A DNA stretch of 64,000 bases. It comes from Diadophis punctatus similis (taxonomy: Eukaryota; Chordata; Lepidosauria; Squamata; Dipsadidae). The translations under genes and the position numbers were made by a program. The stretch is taken from positions 1,754,001 through 1,818,000 of the forward strand of contig JALIGW010000061.1 in the NCBI GenBank assembly GCA_023053685.1, given 5' to 3'. Position 1 is the first letter of the stretch, and every line of letters starts with the position of its first letter. Under the pieces are notes generated by a model. The model did not search any database and was not told the origin of the DNA. It worked only from the letters and a program-made list of their open reading frames with translations. Below, one piece after another: positions 1 through 13,600 of the stretch.

Positions 1-1240
1 CACCCGCAGCTTCTGTGAATTCAAACTACAATGGAGTGAGGTTTCTTCCCCCAGATACTCACAGGTCTCAGCCAGGAACTCCACGCCCAGCTTCTGTGAA
101 ATCAAACTACAATGTAGTGAGGTTTCTTCCCCCAGATACTCACAGGTCTCAGCCAGGAACTCCACCCCCAGCTTCTGTGAATTCAAACTACAATGGAGTG
201 AGGTTTTTTCCCCCAGATACACACCTGTCTCAGCCAGGAACTCCACCCCCAGCTTCTGTGAATTCAAACTACAATGCAGTGAGGTTTTTTTCCCAGATAC
301 TCACAAGTGTCATCCAGGAACTCCACCCCCAGCTTCTTTGAATTCAAACTACAATGGAGTGAGGTTTTTTCCCCCAGATACTCACAAGTCTCACCCAGGA
401 ACTCCACCAACAGCTTCTGTGAATTCAAACTACAATGGAGTGAGGTTTTGTCCCCCAGATATTCACACGTCTCAGCCAGGAACTCCACCAACAGCTTCTG
501 TGAATTCAAACTACAATGGAGTAAGATTTCTTCCCTCAGATACTCACAGGTCTCAGCCAGGATGTCCACCCCCAGCTTCTGTGAATTCAAACTACAATGG
601 AGTGAGATTTCTTCCCCCAGATACTCACAGGTCTCAGCCAGGAACTCCACCCCCAGCTTCTGTGAATTCAAACTACAATGGAGTGAGGTTTTTTTCCCCA
701 GATACTCACAGGTCTCAGCCAGGAACTCCACCCCCAGCTTCTGTGAATTCAAACAACAATGGAGTGAGGTTTTGTTCCCCCAGATACTCACAAGTCTCAG
801 CCAGGAACTCCACCCCCAGCTTCTGTGAATTCAAACTACAATGGAGTGAGGTTTCTTCCCCCAGATACTCACAGGTCTCAGCCAGGAACTCCACTCCAGC
901 TTCTGTGAATTCAAACTACAATGGAGTGAGGTTTTTTCCCCCCAGATACTAACAAGTCTCAGCCAGGAACTCCACCCGCAGCTTCTGTGAATTCAAACTA
1001 CAATGGAGTGAGGTTTCTTCCCCCAGATACTCACAGGTCTCAGCCAGGAACTCCACCCCCAGCTTCTGTGAATTCAAACTACAATGGAGTGAGGTTTTTT
1101 TCCCCAGATACTCACAGGTCTCAGCCAGGAACTCCACCCCCAGCTTCTGTGAATTCAAACTACAATGAAGTGAGGTTTTTTCCCCAGATACTCACAGGTC
1201 TCAGCCAGGAACTCCACGCCAAGCTTCTGTGAATTCATAC
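1..1240 (+). repeat. Mosaic block with CACACGTCTC and GGATGTCC monomers (partial copy of 4.36-5.69 kb)
   Basis: This stretch follows the same order of variant monomers as 4,363-5,690, with two differences. About 163 bases (two monomers) are missing near position 290, where a TTTTTTTCCCAG monomer runs straight into CACAAGTGTCATCC. One extra monomer carrying GGATGTCC (near 560) is present here but absent at 4.7-5.4 kb. The offset to that block is therefore 4362, then 4525, then 4444 bases. The same block, with the GGATGTCC monomer, also appears at about 31.13-32.19 kb. It ends with the CCACGCCAAGCTT / CATACTGCAATGG pair at about 1,215-1,245. Confidence 0.8.
979..1059 (+). repeat. Reference (typical) 81-bp monomer
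   Basis: This copy represents the commonest monomer form and is the yardstick for the variant classes named elsewhere. It runs from CAGCTTCTGTGAATTC to CCAGGAACTCCACCCC and is exactly 81 bases; the next copy begins at 1060. Its internal T/C tract is TTTCTTCCCCCAG. Being 27 codons long, it preserves frame, and three of its six frames have no stop. The two other minus frames stop at the TGA made by GGCTGAG and by TTTGAATTC read on the minus strand. The remaining plus frame stops at the TGA in CTGTGAATT. Confidence 0.9.
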
Positions 1241-2200
1241 TGCAATGGAGTGAGGTTTTTTTCCCAGATACTCACAGGTCTCAGCCAGGAACTCCACCCC
1301 CAGCTTCTGTGAAATCAAACTACAATGGAGTGAGGTTTTTTTCCCAGATACTCACAGGTCTCAGCCAGGAACTCCACCCCCAGCTTTTGTGAATTCAAAC
1401 TACAATGGAGTGAGGTTCCCCCCCCCGATACTCACAGGTCTCAGCCAGGAACTCCACCCCCAGCTTCTGTGAAATCAAACTACAATGGAGTGAGGTTTTT
1501 TTCCCAGATACTCACAGGTCTCAGCCAGGTACTCCACCCCAGCTTCTATGAATTGAAACTACAATGCAGTGAGGTTTCTTCCTCCAGATACTCACAGGTC
1601 TCAGCCAGGAACTCCACGCCCAGCTTCTGTGAATTCAAACTACAATGTAGTGAGGTTTGTTCCCCCAGATACTCACAGGTCTCAGCCAGGAACTCCACCC
1701 CCAGCTTCTGTGAATTCAAACTACAATGGAGTGAGGTTTTTTTCCCCAGATACAAACCTGTCTCAGCCAGGAACTCCACCCCCAGCTTCTTTGAATTGAA
1801 ACGACAATGCAGTGAGGTTTCCCCCCCCCAGATACTCACAGATCTCAGCAAGGACCTCCACCCCCAGCTTTTGTGAATTTAAACTACAATGGAGTGAGGT
1901 TTCTTCCCCCAGATACTCACAGGTCTCAGCCAGGAACTCCACTCCAGCTTCTGTGAATTCAAACTACAATGGAGTGAGGTTTTTTCCCCCAGATACTAAC
2001 AAGTCTCAACCAGGAACTCCACCCGCAGCTTCTGTGAATTCAAACTACAATGGAGTGAGGTTTCTTCCCCCATATACTCACAGGTCTCAGCCAGGAACTC
2101 CACCCCCAGTTTCTGTGAATTCAAACTACAATGGAGTGAGGTTTTTTTCCCAGATACTCACAGGTCTCAGCCAGGAACTCCACCCCCAGCTTCTGTGAAT
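1241..2200 (+). repeat. 80-mer and GAAACGACAATGC block, fused to the preceding block
   Basis: At about 1,250 a CATACTGCAATGG monomer continues with TTTTTTTCCCAG instead of its usual TTTTTTAACCCAG, marking a recombinant junction. The block then resembles 6.8-7.7 kb: 80-base monomers, a C-tract monomer near 1,420, a monomer with TACAAACCTG near 1,750, and a GAAACGACAATGC monomer near 1,800 followed by a C tract and CACAGATCTCAGCAAGG. Relative to the 5.7-6.8 kb arrangement, roughly 1 kb of monomers is absent between the two joined parts. Confidence 0.7.
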
Positions 2201-2935
2201 TCAAACTACAATGGAGTGAGGTTTTTTTTCCGAGATACTCACAGGTCTCAGCCAGGAACACCAACCCCAGCTTCTGTGAATTGAAAATACAATGCAGTGA
2301 GGTTTTTCCCCCCAGATACTCACAGGAATCAGCCAGGAACTCCACCCCCAGCTTCTGTGAATTCAAACTACAATGCAGCGGGGTTTTCCCCCCCAGATAC
2401 TCACAAGTCTCAGCCAGGAATTCCACCCGCAGCTTCTGTGAATTCAAACTACAATGGAGTGAGGTTTCTTCCCCCAGATACTCACAGGTCTCAGCCAGGA
2501 ACTCCATTCCAGCTTCTGTGAATTCAAACTACAATGGAGTGAGGTTTTTACCCCCAGATACTAACAAGTCTCAGCCAGGAACTCCACCCGCAGCTTCTGT
2601 GAATTCAAACTACAATGGAGTGAGGTTTCTTCCCCCGGATACTCACAGGTCTCAGCCAGGAACTCCACGCCCAGCTTCTGTGAATTCAAACTACAATGTA
2701 GTGAGGTTTCTTCCCCCAGATACTCACAGGTCTCAGCCAGGAACTCCACCCCCAGCTTCTGTGAATTCAAACTACAATGGAGTGAGGTTTGTTCCCCCAG
2801 ATACTCACAGGTCTCAGCCAGGAACTCCACCCCCAGCTTCTGTGAATTCAAACTACAATGTAGTGAGGTTTTTTTTCCCAGATACAAACCTGTCTCAGCC
2901 AGGAACTCCACCCCCAGCTTCTGTGAATTGAAACT
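2200..2935 (+). repeat. CCGAGATAC / GAAAATACAATGC block
   Basis: This is a recurrent ordered set of monomers. It begins with TTTTTTTTCCGAGATAC plus AACACCAACCCC. Next comes GAATTGAAAATACAATGC with CACAGGAATCAG, then a CAGCGGGG monomer, a CCATTCCAG 80-mer, a TTTTTACCCCCAG monomer, a CCCCCGGATAC monomer, and CAATGTAGTG and TTTGTTCCCCC monomers. The same order, with one-base differences, begins near 9.55, 13.99, 16.99, 19.33, 21.91, 23.29, 25.87, 53.6, 58.6, 60.6 and 62.4 kb. It is the most frequent higher-order segment in the window. Confidence 0.8.
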
Positions 2936-5900
2936 ACAATGCAGTGAGGTTTTTTTCCCAGATACTCACAGGTCTCAGCCAGGAACTCCACCCCCAGCTT
3001 CTGTGAATTGAAAATACAATGCAGTGAGGTTTTTCCCCCCAGATACTCACAGGTCTCAGCCAGGAACTCCACCTCCAGCTTCTGTGAATTGAAACTACAA
3101 TGCAGCGAGGTTTTTCCCCCCAGATACTCACAAGTCACATCCAGGAACACCACCCCCAGCTTCTTTGAATTCAAACTACAATGGAGTGAGGTTTTGTCCC
3201 CCAGATACTCACACGTCTCAGCCAGGAACTCCACCAACAGCTTCTGTGAATTCAAACTACAATGGAGTAAGGTTTCTTCCCTCAGATACTCACAGGTCTC
3301 AGCCAGGATGTTCACCCCCAGCTTCTGTGAATTCAAACTACAATGGAGTGAGATTTCTTCCCCCAGATACTCACAGGTCTCAGCCAGGAACTCCACCCCC
3401 AGCTTCTGTGAATTCAAACTACAATGGAGTGAGGTTTTTTTCCCCAGATACTCACAGGTCTCAGCCAGGAACTCCACCCCCAGCTTCTGTGAATTCAAAC
3501 TACAATGAAGTGAGGTTTTTTCCCCAGATACTCACAGGTCTCAGCCAGGAACTCCACGCCAAGCTTCTGTGAATTCATACTGCAATGGAGTGAGGTTTTT
3601 TAACCCAGAAACTCACAGGTCTCAGCCAGGAACTCCACCCCCAGCTTCTGTGAATTCAAACTACAATGAAGTGAGGTTTTGTTCCCCCAGATACTCACAA
3701 GTCTCAGCCAGGAACTCCACCCCCAGCTTCTGTGAATTCAAACTACAATGGAGTGAGGTTTCTTCCCCCAGATACTCACAGGTCTCAGCCAGGAACTCAA
3801 CTCCAGCTTCTGTGAATTCAAACTACAATGGAGTGAGGTTTTTTTCCCCCAGATACTAACAAGTCTCAGCCAGGAACTCCACCCCCAGCTTCTGTGAATT
3901 CAAACTACGATGGAGTGAGGTTTCTTCCCCCAGATACTCACAGGTCTCAGCCAGGAACTCCACGCCCACCTTCTGTGAAATCAAACTACAATGTAGTGAG
4001 GTTTCTTCCCCCAGATACTCACAGGTCTCAGCCAGGAACTCCACCCCCAGCTTCTGTGAATATAAACTACAATGGAGTGAGGTTTTTTTCCCCAGATACA
4101 CACCTGTCTCAGCCAGGAACTCCACCCCCAGCTTCTGTGAATTGAAACTACAATGCAGTGAGGTTTTTTTCCCAGATACTCACAGGTCTCAGCCAGGAAC
4201 TCCACCCCCAGCTTCTGTGAATTGAAAATACAATGCAATGAGGTTTTTCCCCCAGATACTCACAGGTCTCAGCCAGGAACTCCACTCCAGCTTCTGTGAA
4301 TTCAAACTACAATGGAGTGAGGTTTTTTCCCCCAGATACTAACAAGTCTCAGCCAGGAACTCCACCCGCAGCTTCTGTGAATTCAAACTACAATGGAGTG
4401 AGGTTTCTTCCCCCAGATACTCACAGGTCTCAGCCAGGAACTCCACGCCCAGCTTCTGTGAAATCAAACTACAATGTAGTGAGGTTTCTTCCCCCAGATA
4501 CTCACAGGTCTCAGCCAGGAACTCCACCCCCAGCTTCTGTGAATTCAAACTACAATGGAGTGAGGTTTTTTTCCCCAGATACACACCTGTCTCAGCCAGG
4601 AACTCCACCCCCAGCTTCTGTGAATTCAAACTACAATGCAGTGAGGTTTTTTTCCCAGATACTCACAGGTCTCAGCCAGGAACTCCACCCCCAGCTTCTG
4701 TGAATTGAAAATACAATGCAATGAGGTTTTTTTCCCCCAGATACTCACAGGTCTCAGCCAGGAGCTCCACCTCCAGCTTCTGTGAATTCAAACTACAATG
4801 CAGCGAGGTTTTCCCCCCCAGATACTCACAAGTGTCATCCAGGAACTCCACCCCCAGCTTCTTTGAATTCAAACTACAATGGAGTGAGGTTTTTTCCCCC
4901 AGATACTCACAAGTCTCACCCAGGAACTCCACCAACAGCTTCTGTGAATTCAAACTACAATGGAGTGAGGTTTTGTCCCCCAGATATTCACACGTCTCAG
5001 CCAGGAACTCCACCAACAGCTTCTGTGAATTCAAACTACAATGGAGTGAGATTTCTTCCCCCAGATACTCACAGGTCTCAGCCAGGAACTCCACCCCCAG
5101 CTTCTGTGAATTCAAACTACAATGGAGTGAGGTTTTTTTCCCCAGATACTCACAGGTCTCAGCCAGGAACTCCACCCTCAGCTTCTGTGAATTCAAACAA
5201 CAATGGAGTGAGGTTTTGTTCCCCCAGATACTCACAAGTCTCAGCCAGGAACTCCACCCCCAGCTTCTGTGAATTCAAACTACAATGGAGTGAGGTTTCT
5301 TCCCCCAGATACTCACAGGTCTCAGCCAGGAACTCCACTCCAGCTTCTGTGAATTCAAACTACAATGGAGTGAGGTTTTTTCCCCCCAGATACTAACAAG
5401 TCTCAGCCAGGAACTCCACCCGCAGCTTCTGTGAATTCAAACTACAATGGAGTGAGGTTTCTTCCCCCAGATACTCACAGGTCTCAGCCAGGAACTCCAC
5501 CCCCAGCTTCTGTGAATTCAAACTACAATGGAGTGAGGTTTTTTTCCCCAGATACTCACAGGTCTCAGCCAGGAACTCCACCCCCAGCTTCTGTGAATTC
5601 AAACTACAATGAAGTGAGGTTTATTCCCCAGATACTCACAGGTCTCAGCCAGGAACTCCACGCCAAGCTTCTGTGAATTCATACTGCAATGGAGTGAGGT
5701 TTTTTAACCCAGAAACTCACAGGTCTCAGCCAGGAACTCCACCCCCAGCTTCTGTGAATTCAAACTACAATGAAGTGAGGTTTTGTTCCCCCAGATACTC
5801 ACAAGTCTCAGCCAGGAACTCCACCCCCAGCTTCTGTGAATTCAAACTACAATGGAGTGAGGTTTCTTCCCCCAGATACTCACAGGTCTCAGCCAGGAAC

Positions 5901-6402
5901 TCCACCCCCAGCTTCTGTGAATTCAAACTACAATGGAGTGAGGTTTTTTCCCCCAGATACTAACAAGTCTCAGCCAGGAACTCCACCCGCAGCTTCTGTG
6001 AATTGAAAATACAATGCAATGAGGTTTTTCCCCCAGATACTCACAGGTCTCAGCCAGGAACTCCACTCCAGCTTCTGTGAATTCAAACTACAATGGAGTG
6101 AGGTTTTTTCCCCCAGATACTAACAAGTCTCAGCCAGGAACTCCACCCGCAGCTTCTGTGAATTCAAACTACAATGGAGTGAGGTTTCTTCCCCCAGATA
6201 CTCACAGGTCTCAGCCAGGAACTCCACGCCCAGCTTCTGTGAAATCAAACTACAATGTAGTGAGGTTTCTTCCCCCAGATACTCACAGGTCTCAGCCAGG
6301 AACTCCACCCCCAGCTTCTGTGAATTCAAACTACAATGGAGTGAGGTTTTTTTCCCCAGATACACACCTGTCTCAGCCAGGAACTCCACCCCCAGCTTCT
6401 GT
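2936..6402 (+). repeat. Mosaic of CACACGTCTC, CCAAGCTT and TACACACCTG blocks; source or copy of 29.3-32.9 kb
   Basis: The order of variants here is matched at 29.36-32.91 kb. The offset is 26,428 bases early (about 3,008 versus 29,436), 26,427 around 4.3 kb, and 26,507 after 5.4 kb. The shift of one monomer arises because the downstream copy keeps a GGATGTCC monomer near 31.5 kb that is missing here. HindIII-type AAGCTT sites in CCACGCCAAGCTT monomers fall at 3561 and 5665. Class TACACACCTG monomers occur near 4.1, 4.58 and 6.36 kb. Confidence 0.75.
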
Positions 6403-9400
6403 GAATTCAAACTACAATGCAGTGAGGTTTTTCTCCCAGATACTCACAGGTCTCAACCAAGAACTCCACCCCCAGCTTCTGTGAATTCAAACTACAATGG
6501 AGTGAGGTTTTGTTCCCCCAGATACTCACAGGTCTCAGCCAAGAACTCCACCCCCAGCTTCTGTGAATTCAAACTACAATGGAGTGAGGTTTCCCCCCCA
6601 GATACTCACAGGTCTCAGCAAGGACCTCCACCCCCAGCTTTTGTGAATTCAAACTACAATGGAGTGAGGTTTTCCCCCGATACTCACAGGTCTCAGCCAG
6701 GAACTCCACCCCCAGCTTTTGTGAATTCAAACTACAATGGAGTGAGGTCCCCCCCCCCGATACTCACAGGTCTCAGCCAGGAACTCCACCCCCAGCTTCT
6801 GTGAAATCAAACTACAATGGAGTGAGGTTTTTTTCCCAGATACTCACAGGTCTCAGCCAGGAACTCCACCCCCAGCTTTTGTGAATTCAAACTACAATGG
6901 AGTGAGGTTCCCCCCCCCCCGATACTCACAGGTCTCAGCCAGGAACTCCACCCCCAGCTTCTGTGAAATCAAACTACAATGGAGTGAGGTTTTTTTCCCA
7001 GATACTCACAGGTCTCAGCCAGGTACTCCACCCCAGCTTCTGTGAATTGAAACTACAATGCAGTGAGGTTTCTTCCCCCAGATACTCACAGGTCTCAGCC
7101 AGGAACTCCACGCCCAGCTTCTGTGAATTCAAACTACAATGTAGTGAGGTTTGTTCCCCCAGATACTCACAGGTCTCAGCCAGGAACTCCACCCCCAGCT
7201 TCTGTGAATTCAAACTACAATGGAGTGAGGTTTTTTTCCCCAGATACAAACCTGTCTCAGCCAGGAACTCCACCCCCAGCTTCTTTGAATTGAAACGACA
7301 ATGCAGTGAGGTTCCCCCCCCCCCAGATACTCACAGATCTCAGCAAGGACCTCCACCCCCAGCTTTTGTGAATTTAAACTACAATGGAGTGAGGTTTCTT
7401 CCCCCAGATACTCACAGGTCTCAGCCAGGAACTCCACTCCAGCTTCTGTGAATTCAAACTACAATGGAGTGAGGTTTTTTCCCCCAGATACTAACAAGTC
7501 TCAACCAGGAACTCCACCCGCAGCTTCTGAGAATTCAAACTACAATGGAGTGAGGTTTCTTCCCCCAGATACTCACAGGTCTCAGCCAGGAACTCCACCC
7601 CCAGTTTCTGTGAATTCAAACTACAATGGAGTGAGGTTTTTTTCCCAGATACTCACAGGTCTCAGCCAGGAACTCCACCCCCAGCTTCTGTGAATTCAAA
7701 CTACAATGGAGTGAGGTTTTTTTTCCGAGATACTCACAGGTCTCAGCCAGGAACACCAACCCCAGCTTCTGTGAATTGAAAATACAATGCAGTGAGGTTT
7801 TCCCCCCCAGATACTCACAGGAATCAGCCAGGAACTCCACCCCCAGCTTCTGTGAATTCAAACTACAATGGAGTGAGGTTTTTTCCCCCAGATACTAACA
7901 AGTCTCAACCAGGAACTCCACCCGCAGCTTCTGTGAATTCAAACTACAATGGAGTGAGGTTTCTTCCCCCAGATACTCACAGGTCTCAGCCAGGAACTCC
8001 ACCCCCAGTTTCTGTGAATTCAAACTACAATGGAGTGAGGTTTTTTTCCCAGATACTCACAGGTCTCAGCCAGGAACTCCACCCCCAGCTTCTGTGAATT
8101 CAAACTACAATGGAGTGAGGTTTTTTTTCCGAGATACTCACAGGTCTCAGCCAGGAACACCAACCCCAGCTTCTGTGAATTGAAAATACAATGCAGTGAG
8201 GTTTTTCCCCCCAGATACTCACAGGAATCAGCCAGGAACTCCACCCCCAGCTTCTGTGAATTCAAACTACAATGCAGTGGGGTTTTCCCCCCCAGATACT
8301 CACAAGTCTCAGCCAGGAACTCCACCCGCAGCTTCTGTGAATTCAAACTACAATGGAGTGAGGTTTCTTCCCCCAGATACTCACAGGTCTCAGCCAGGAA
8401 CTCCATTCCAGCTTCTGTGAATTCAAACTACAATGGAGTGAGGTTTTTACCCCCAGATACTCACAGGTCTCAGCAAGGACCTCCACCCCCAGCTTTTGTG
8501 AATTCAAACTACAATGGAGTGAGGTTTTCCCCCGATACTCACAGGTCTCAGCCAGGAACTCCACCCCCAGCTTTTGTGAATTCAAACTACAATGGAGTGA
8601 GGTTCCCCCCCCCCGATACTCACAGGTCTCAGCCAGGAACTCCACCCCCAGCTTCTGTGAAATCAAACTACAATGGAGTGAGGTTTTTTTCCCAGATACT
8701 CACAGGTCTCAGCCAGGAACTCCACCCCCAGCTTCTGTGAATTGAAACTACAATGCAGTGAGGTTTTGTTCCCCCAGATACTCACGGGTCTCAGCCAAGA
8801 ACTCCATGGCCAGCTTCTGTGAAATCAAACTACAATGGAGTGAGGTTTTTTTCCCAGATACTCACAGGTCTCAGCCAGGTACTCCACCCCAGCTTCTGTG
8901 AATTGAAACTACAATGCAGTGAGGTTTCTTCCCCCAGATACTCACAGGTCTCAGCCAGGAACTCCACGCCCAGCTTCTGTGAATTCAAACTACAATGTAG
9001 TGAGGTTTGTTCCCCCAGATACTCACAGGTCTCAGCCAGGAACTCCACCCCCAGCTTCTGTGAATTCAAACTACAATGGAGTGAGGTTTTTTTCCCCAGA
9101 TACAAACCTGTCTCAGCCAGGAACTCCACCCCCAGCTTCTTTGAATTGAAACGACAATGCAGTGAGGTTTCCCCCCCCCCCAGATACTCACAGATCTCAG
9201 CAAGGACCTCCACCCCCAGCTTTTGTGAATTTAAACTACAATGGAGTGAGGTTTCTTCCCCCAGATACTCACAGGTCTCAGCCAGGAACTCCACTCCAGC
9301 TTCTGTGAATTCAAACTACAATGGAGTGAGGTTTTTTCCCCCAGATACTAACAAGTCTCAACCAGGAACTCCACCCGCAGCTTCTGTGAATTCAAACTAC

Positions 9401-10680
9401 AATGGAGTGAGGTTTCTTCCCCCAGATACTCACAGGTCTCAGCCAGGAACTCCACCCCCAGTTTCTGTGAATTCAAACTACAATGGAGTGAGGTTTTTTT
9501 CCCAGATACTCACAGGTCTCAGCCAGGAACTCCACCCCCAGCTTCTGTGAATTCAAACTACAATGGAGTGAGGTTTTTTTTCCGAGATACTCACAGGTCT
9601 CAGCCAGGAACACCAACCCCAGCTTCTGTGAATTGAAAATACAATGCAGTGAGGTTTTTCCCCCCAGATACTCACAGGAATCAGCCAGGAACTCCACCCC
9701 CAGCTTCTGTGAATTCAAACTACAATGCAGCGGGGTTTTCCCCCCCAGATACTCACAAGTCTCAGCCAGGAACTCCACCCGCAGCTTCTGTGAATTCAAA
9801 CTACAATGGAGTGAGGTTTCTTCCCCCAGATACTCACAGGTCTCAGCCAGGAACTCCATTCCAGCTTCTGTGAATTCAAACTACAATGGAGTGAGGTTTT
9901 TACCCCCAGATACTAACAAGTCTCAGCCAGGAACTCCACCCGCAGCTTCTGTGAATTCAAACTACAATGGAGTGAGGTTTCTTCCCCCGGATACTCACAG
10001 GTCTCAGCCAGGAACTCCACGCCCAGCTTCTGTGAATTCAAACTACAATGTAGTGAGGTTTCTTCCCCCAGATACTCACAGGTCTCAGCCAGGAACTCCA
10101 CCCCCAGCTTCTGTGAATTCAAACTACAATGGAGTGAGGTTTGTTCCCCCAGATACTCACAGGTCTCAGCCAGGAACTCCACCCCCAGCTTCTGTGAATT
10201 CAAACTACAATGGAGTGAGGTTTTTTTCCCCAGATACAAACCTGTCTCAGCCAGGAACTCCACGCCAAGCTTCTGTGAATTCATACTGCAATGGAGTGAG
10301 GTTTTTTAACCCAGAAACTCACAAGTCTCAGCCAGGAACTCCACCCCCAGCTTCTGTGAATTCAAACAACAATGGAGTGAGGTTTCTTCCCCCAGATACT
10401 CACAGGTCTCAGCCAGGAACTCCACTCCAGCTTCTGTGAATTCAAACTACAATGGAGTGAGGTTTTTTCCCCCAGATACTAACAAGTCTCAGCCAGGAAC
10501 TCCACCCGCAGCTTCTGTGAATTCAAACTACAATGGAGTGAGGTTTCTTCCCCCAGATACTCACAGGTCTCAGCCAGGAACTCCACCCCCAGCTTCTGTA
10601 AATTCAAACTACAATGGAGTGAGGTTTTTTCCCCCAGATACTCACAGGTCTCAGCCAGGAACTCCACCCCCAGCTTCTGT
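6403..10680 (+). repeat. Tandem segmental duplication, copy 1 (4,278 bp)
   Basis: This ~53-monomer segment is followed immediately by a second copy. It opens with a CAATGCAGTGAGG monomer carrying TTTTTCTCCCAG and TCTCAACCAAGAACTCC. It continues through 78-base TTTTCCCCCGATAC monomers, C-tract monomers, the GAAACGACAATGC monomer and two CCGAGATAC segments, and ends in CCAAGCTT and TACTAACAAG monomers. The opening monomer reappears at 10,681, exactly 4,278 bases on. The breakpoint lies inside sequence shared by both joined monomers, as expected for unequal homologous exchange. Confidence 0.85.
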
Positions 10681-13600
10681 GAATTCAAACTACAATGCAG
10701 TGAGGTTTTTCTCCCAGATACTCACAGGTCTCAACCAAGAACTCCACCCCCAGCTTCTGTGAATTCAAACTACAATGGAGTGAGGTTTTGTTCCCCCAGA
10801 TACTCACAGGTCTCAGCCAAGAACTCCACCCCCAGCTTCTGTGAATTCAAACTACAATGGAGTGAGGTTTCCCCCCCAGATACTCACAGGTCTCAGCAAG
10901 GACCTCCACCCCCAGCTTTTGTGAATTCAAACTACAATGGAGTGAGGTTTTCCCCCGATACTCACAGGTCTCAGCCAGGAACTCCACCCCCAGCTTTTGT
11001 GAATTCAAACTACAATGGAGTGAGGTCCCCCCCCCCGATACTCACAGGTCTCAGCCAGGAACTCCACCCCCAGCTTCTGTGAAATCAAACTACAATGGAG
11101 TGAGGTTTTTTTCCCAGATACTCACAGGTCTCAGCCAGGAACTCCACCCCCAGCTTTTGTGAATTCAAACTACAATGGAGTGAGGTTCCCCCCCCCGATA
11201 CTCACAGGTCTCAGCCAGGAACTCCACCCCCAGCTTCTGTGAAATCAAACTACAATGGAGTGAGGTTTTTTTCCCAGATACTCACAGGTCTCAGCCAGGT
11301 ACTCCACCCCAGCTTCTGTGAATTGAAACTACAATGCAGTGAGGTTTCTTCCCCCAGATACTCACAGGTCTCAGCCAGGAACTCCACGCCCAGGTTCTGT
11401 GAATTCAAACTACAATGTAGTGAGGTTTGTTCCCCCAGATACTCACAGGTCTCAGCCAGGAACTCCACCCCCAGCTTCTGTGAATTCAAACTACAATGGA
11501 GTGAGGTTTTTTTCCCCAGATACAAACCTGTCTCAGCCAGGAACTCCACCCCCAGCTTCTTTGAATTGAAACGACAATGCAGTGAGGTTTCCCCCCCCCC
11601 CAGATACTCACAGATCTCAGCAAGGACCTCCACCCCCAGCTTTTGTGAATTTAAACTACAATGGAGTGAGGTTTCTTCCCCCAGATACTCACAGGTCTCA
11701 GCCAGGAACTCCACTCCAGCTTCTGTGAATTCAAACTACAATGGAGTGAGGTTTTTTCCCCCAGATACTAACAAGTCTCAACCAGGAACTCCACCCGCAG
11801 CTTCTGTGAATTCAAACTACAATGGAGTGAGGTTTCTTCCCCCAGATACTCACAGGTCTCAGCCAGGAACTCCACCCCCAGTTTCTGTGAATTCAAACTA
11901 CAATGGAGTGAGGTTTTTTTCCCAGATACTCACAGGTCTCAGCCAGGAACTCCACCCCCAGCTTCTGTGAATTCAAACTACAATGGAGTGAGGTTTTTTT
12001 TCCGAGATACTCACAGGTCTCAGCCAGGAACACCAACCCCAGCTTCTGTGAATTGAAAATACAATGCAGTGAGGTTTTCCCCCCCAGATACTCACAGGAA
12101 TCAGCCAGGAACTCCACCCCCAGCTTCTGTGAATTCAAACTACAATGGAGTGAGGTTTTTTCCCCCAGATACTAACAAGTCTCAACCAGGAACTCCACCC
12201 GCAGCTTCTGTGAATTCAAACTACAATGGAGTGAGGTTTCTTCCCCCAGATACTCACAGGTCTCAGCCAGGAACTCCACCCCCAGTTTCTGTGAATTCAA
12301 ACTACAATGGAGTGAGGTTTTTTTCCCAGATATTCACAGGTCTCAGCCAGGAACTCCACCCCCAGCTTCTGTGAATTCAAACTACAATGGAGTGAGGTTT
12401 TTTTTCCGAGATACTCACAGGTCTCAGCCAGGAACACCAACCCCAGCTTCTGTGAATTGAAAATACAATGCAGTGAGGTTTTTCCCCCCAGATACTCACA
12501 GGAATCAGCCAGGAACTCCACCCCCAGCTTCTGTGAATTCAAACTACAATGGAGTGAGGTTTTTTTTCCGAGATACTCACAGGTCTCAGCCAGGAACACC
12601 AACCCCAGCTTCTGTGAATTGAAAATACAATGCAGTGAGGTTTTTCCCCCCAGATACTCACAGGAATCAGCCAGGAACTCCACCCCCAGCTTCTGTGAAT
12701 TCAAACTACAATGCAGCGGGGTTTTCCCCCCCAGATACTCACAAGTCTCAGCCAGGAACTCCACCCGCAGCTTCTGTGAATTCAAACTACAATGGAGTGA
12801 GGTTTCTTCCCCCAGATACTCACAGGTCTCAGCCAGGAACTCCATTCCAGCTTCTGTGAATTCAAACTACAATGGAGTGAGGTTTTTACCCCCAGATACT
12901 CACAGGTCTCAGCAAGGACCTCCACCCCCAGCTTTTGTGAATTCAAACTACAATGGAGTGAGGTTTTCCCCCGATACTCACAGGTCTCAGCCAGGAACTC
13001 CACCCCCAGCTTTTGTGAATTCAAACTACAATGGAGTGAGGTTCCCCCCCCCCCGATACTCACAGGTCTCAGCCAGGAACTCCACCCCCAGCTTCTGTGA
13101 AATCAAACTACAATGGAGTGAGGTTTTTTTCCCAGATACTCACAGGTCTCAGCCAGGAACTCCACCCCCAGCTTCTGTGAATTGAAACTACAATGCAGTG
13201 AGGTTTTGTTCCCCCAGATACTCACGGGTCTCAGCCAAGAACTCCATGGCCAGCTTCTGTGAAATCAAACTACAATGGAGTGAGGTTTTTTTCCCAGATA
13301 CTCACAGGTCTCAGCCAGGTACTCCACCCCAGCTTCTGTGAATTGAAACTACAATGCAGTGAGGTTTCTTCCCCCAGATACTCACAGGTCTCAGCCAGGA
13401 ACTCCACGCCCAGCTTCTGTGAATTCAAACTACAATGTAGTGAGGTTTGTTCCCCCAGATACTCACAGGTCTCAGCCAGGAACTCCACCCCCAGCTTCTG
13501 TGAATTCAAACTACAATGGAGTGAGGTTTTTTTCCCCAGATACAAACCTGTCTCAGCCAGGAACTCCACCCCCAGCTTCTTTGAATTGAAACGACAATGC

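Noticed and set aside
9633..10439. 268-codon open frame (also at 14,073, 17,073, 25,963, 53,686, 58,676, 60,696 and 62,479) as a real repetitive-protein gene
   Set aside because: Several overlapping frames on both strands are equally open because 81 is divisible by 3. The frame begins in a GAAAATACAATG monomer and changes periodic register when 80-mers intervene. No promoter, splice context or frame-preserving selection is visible.
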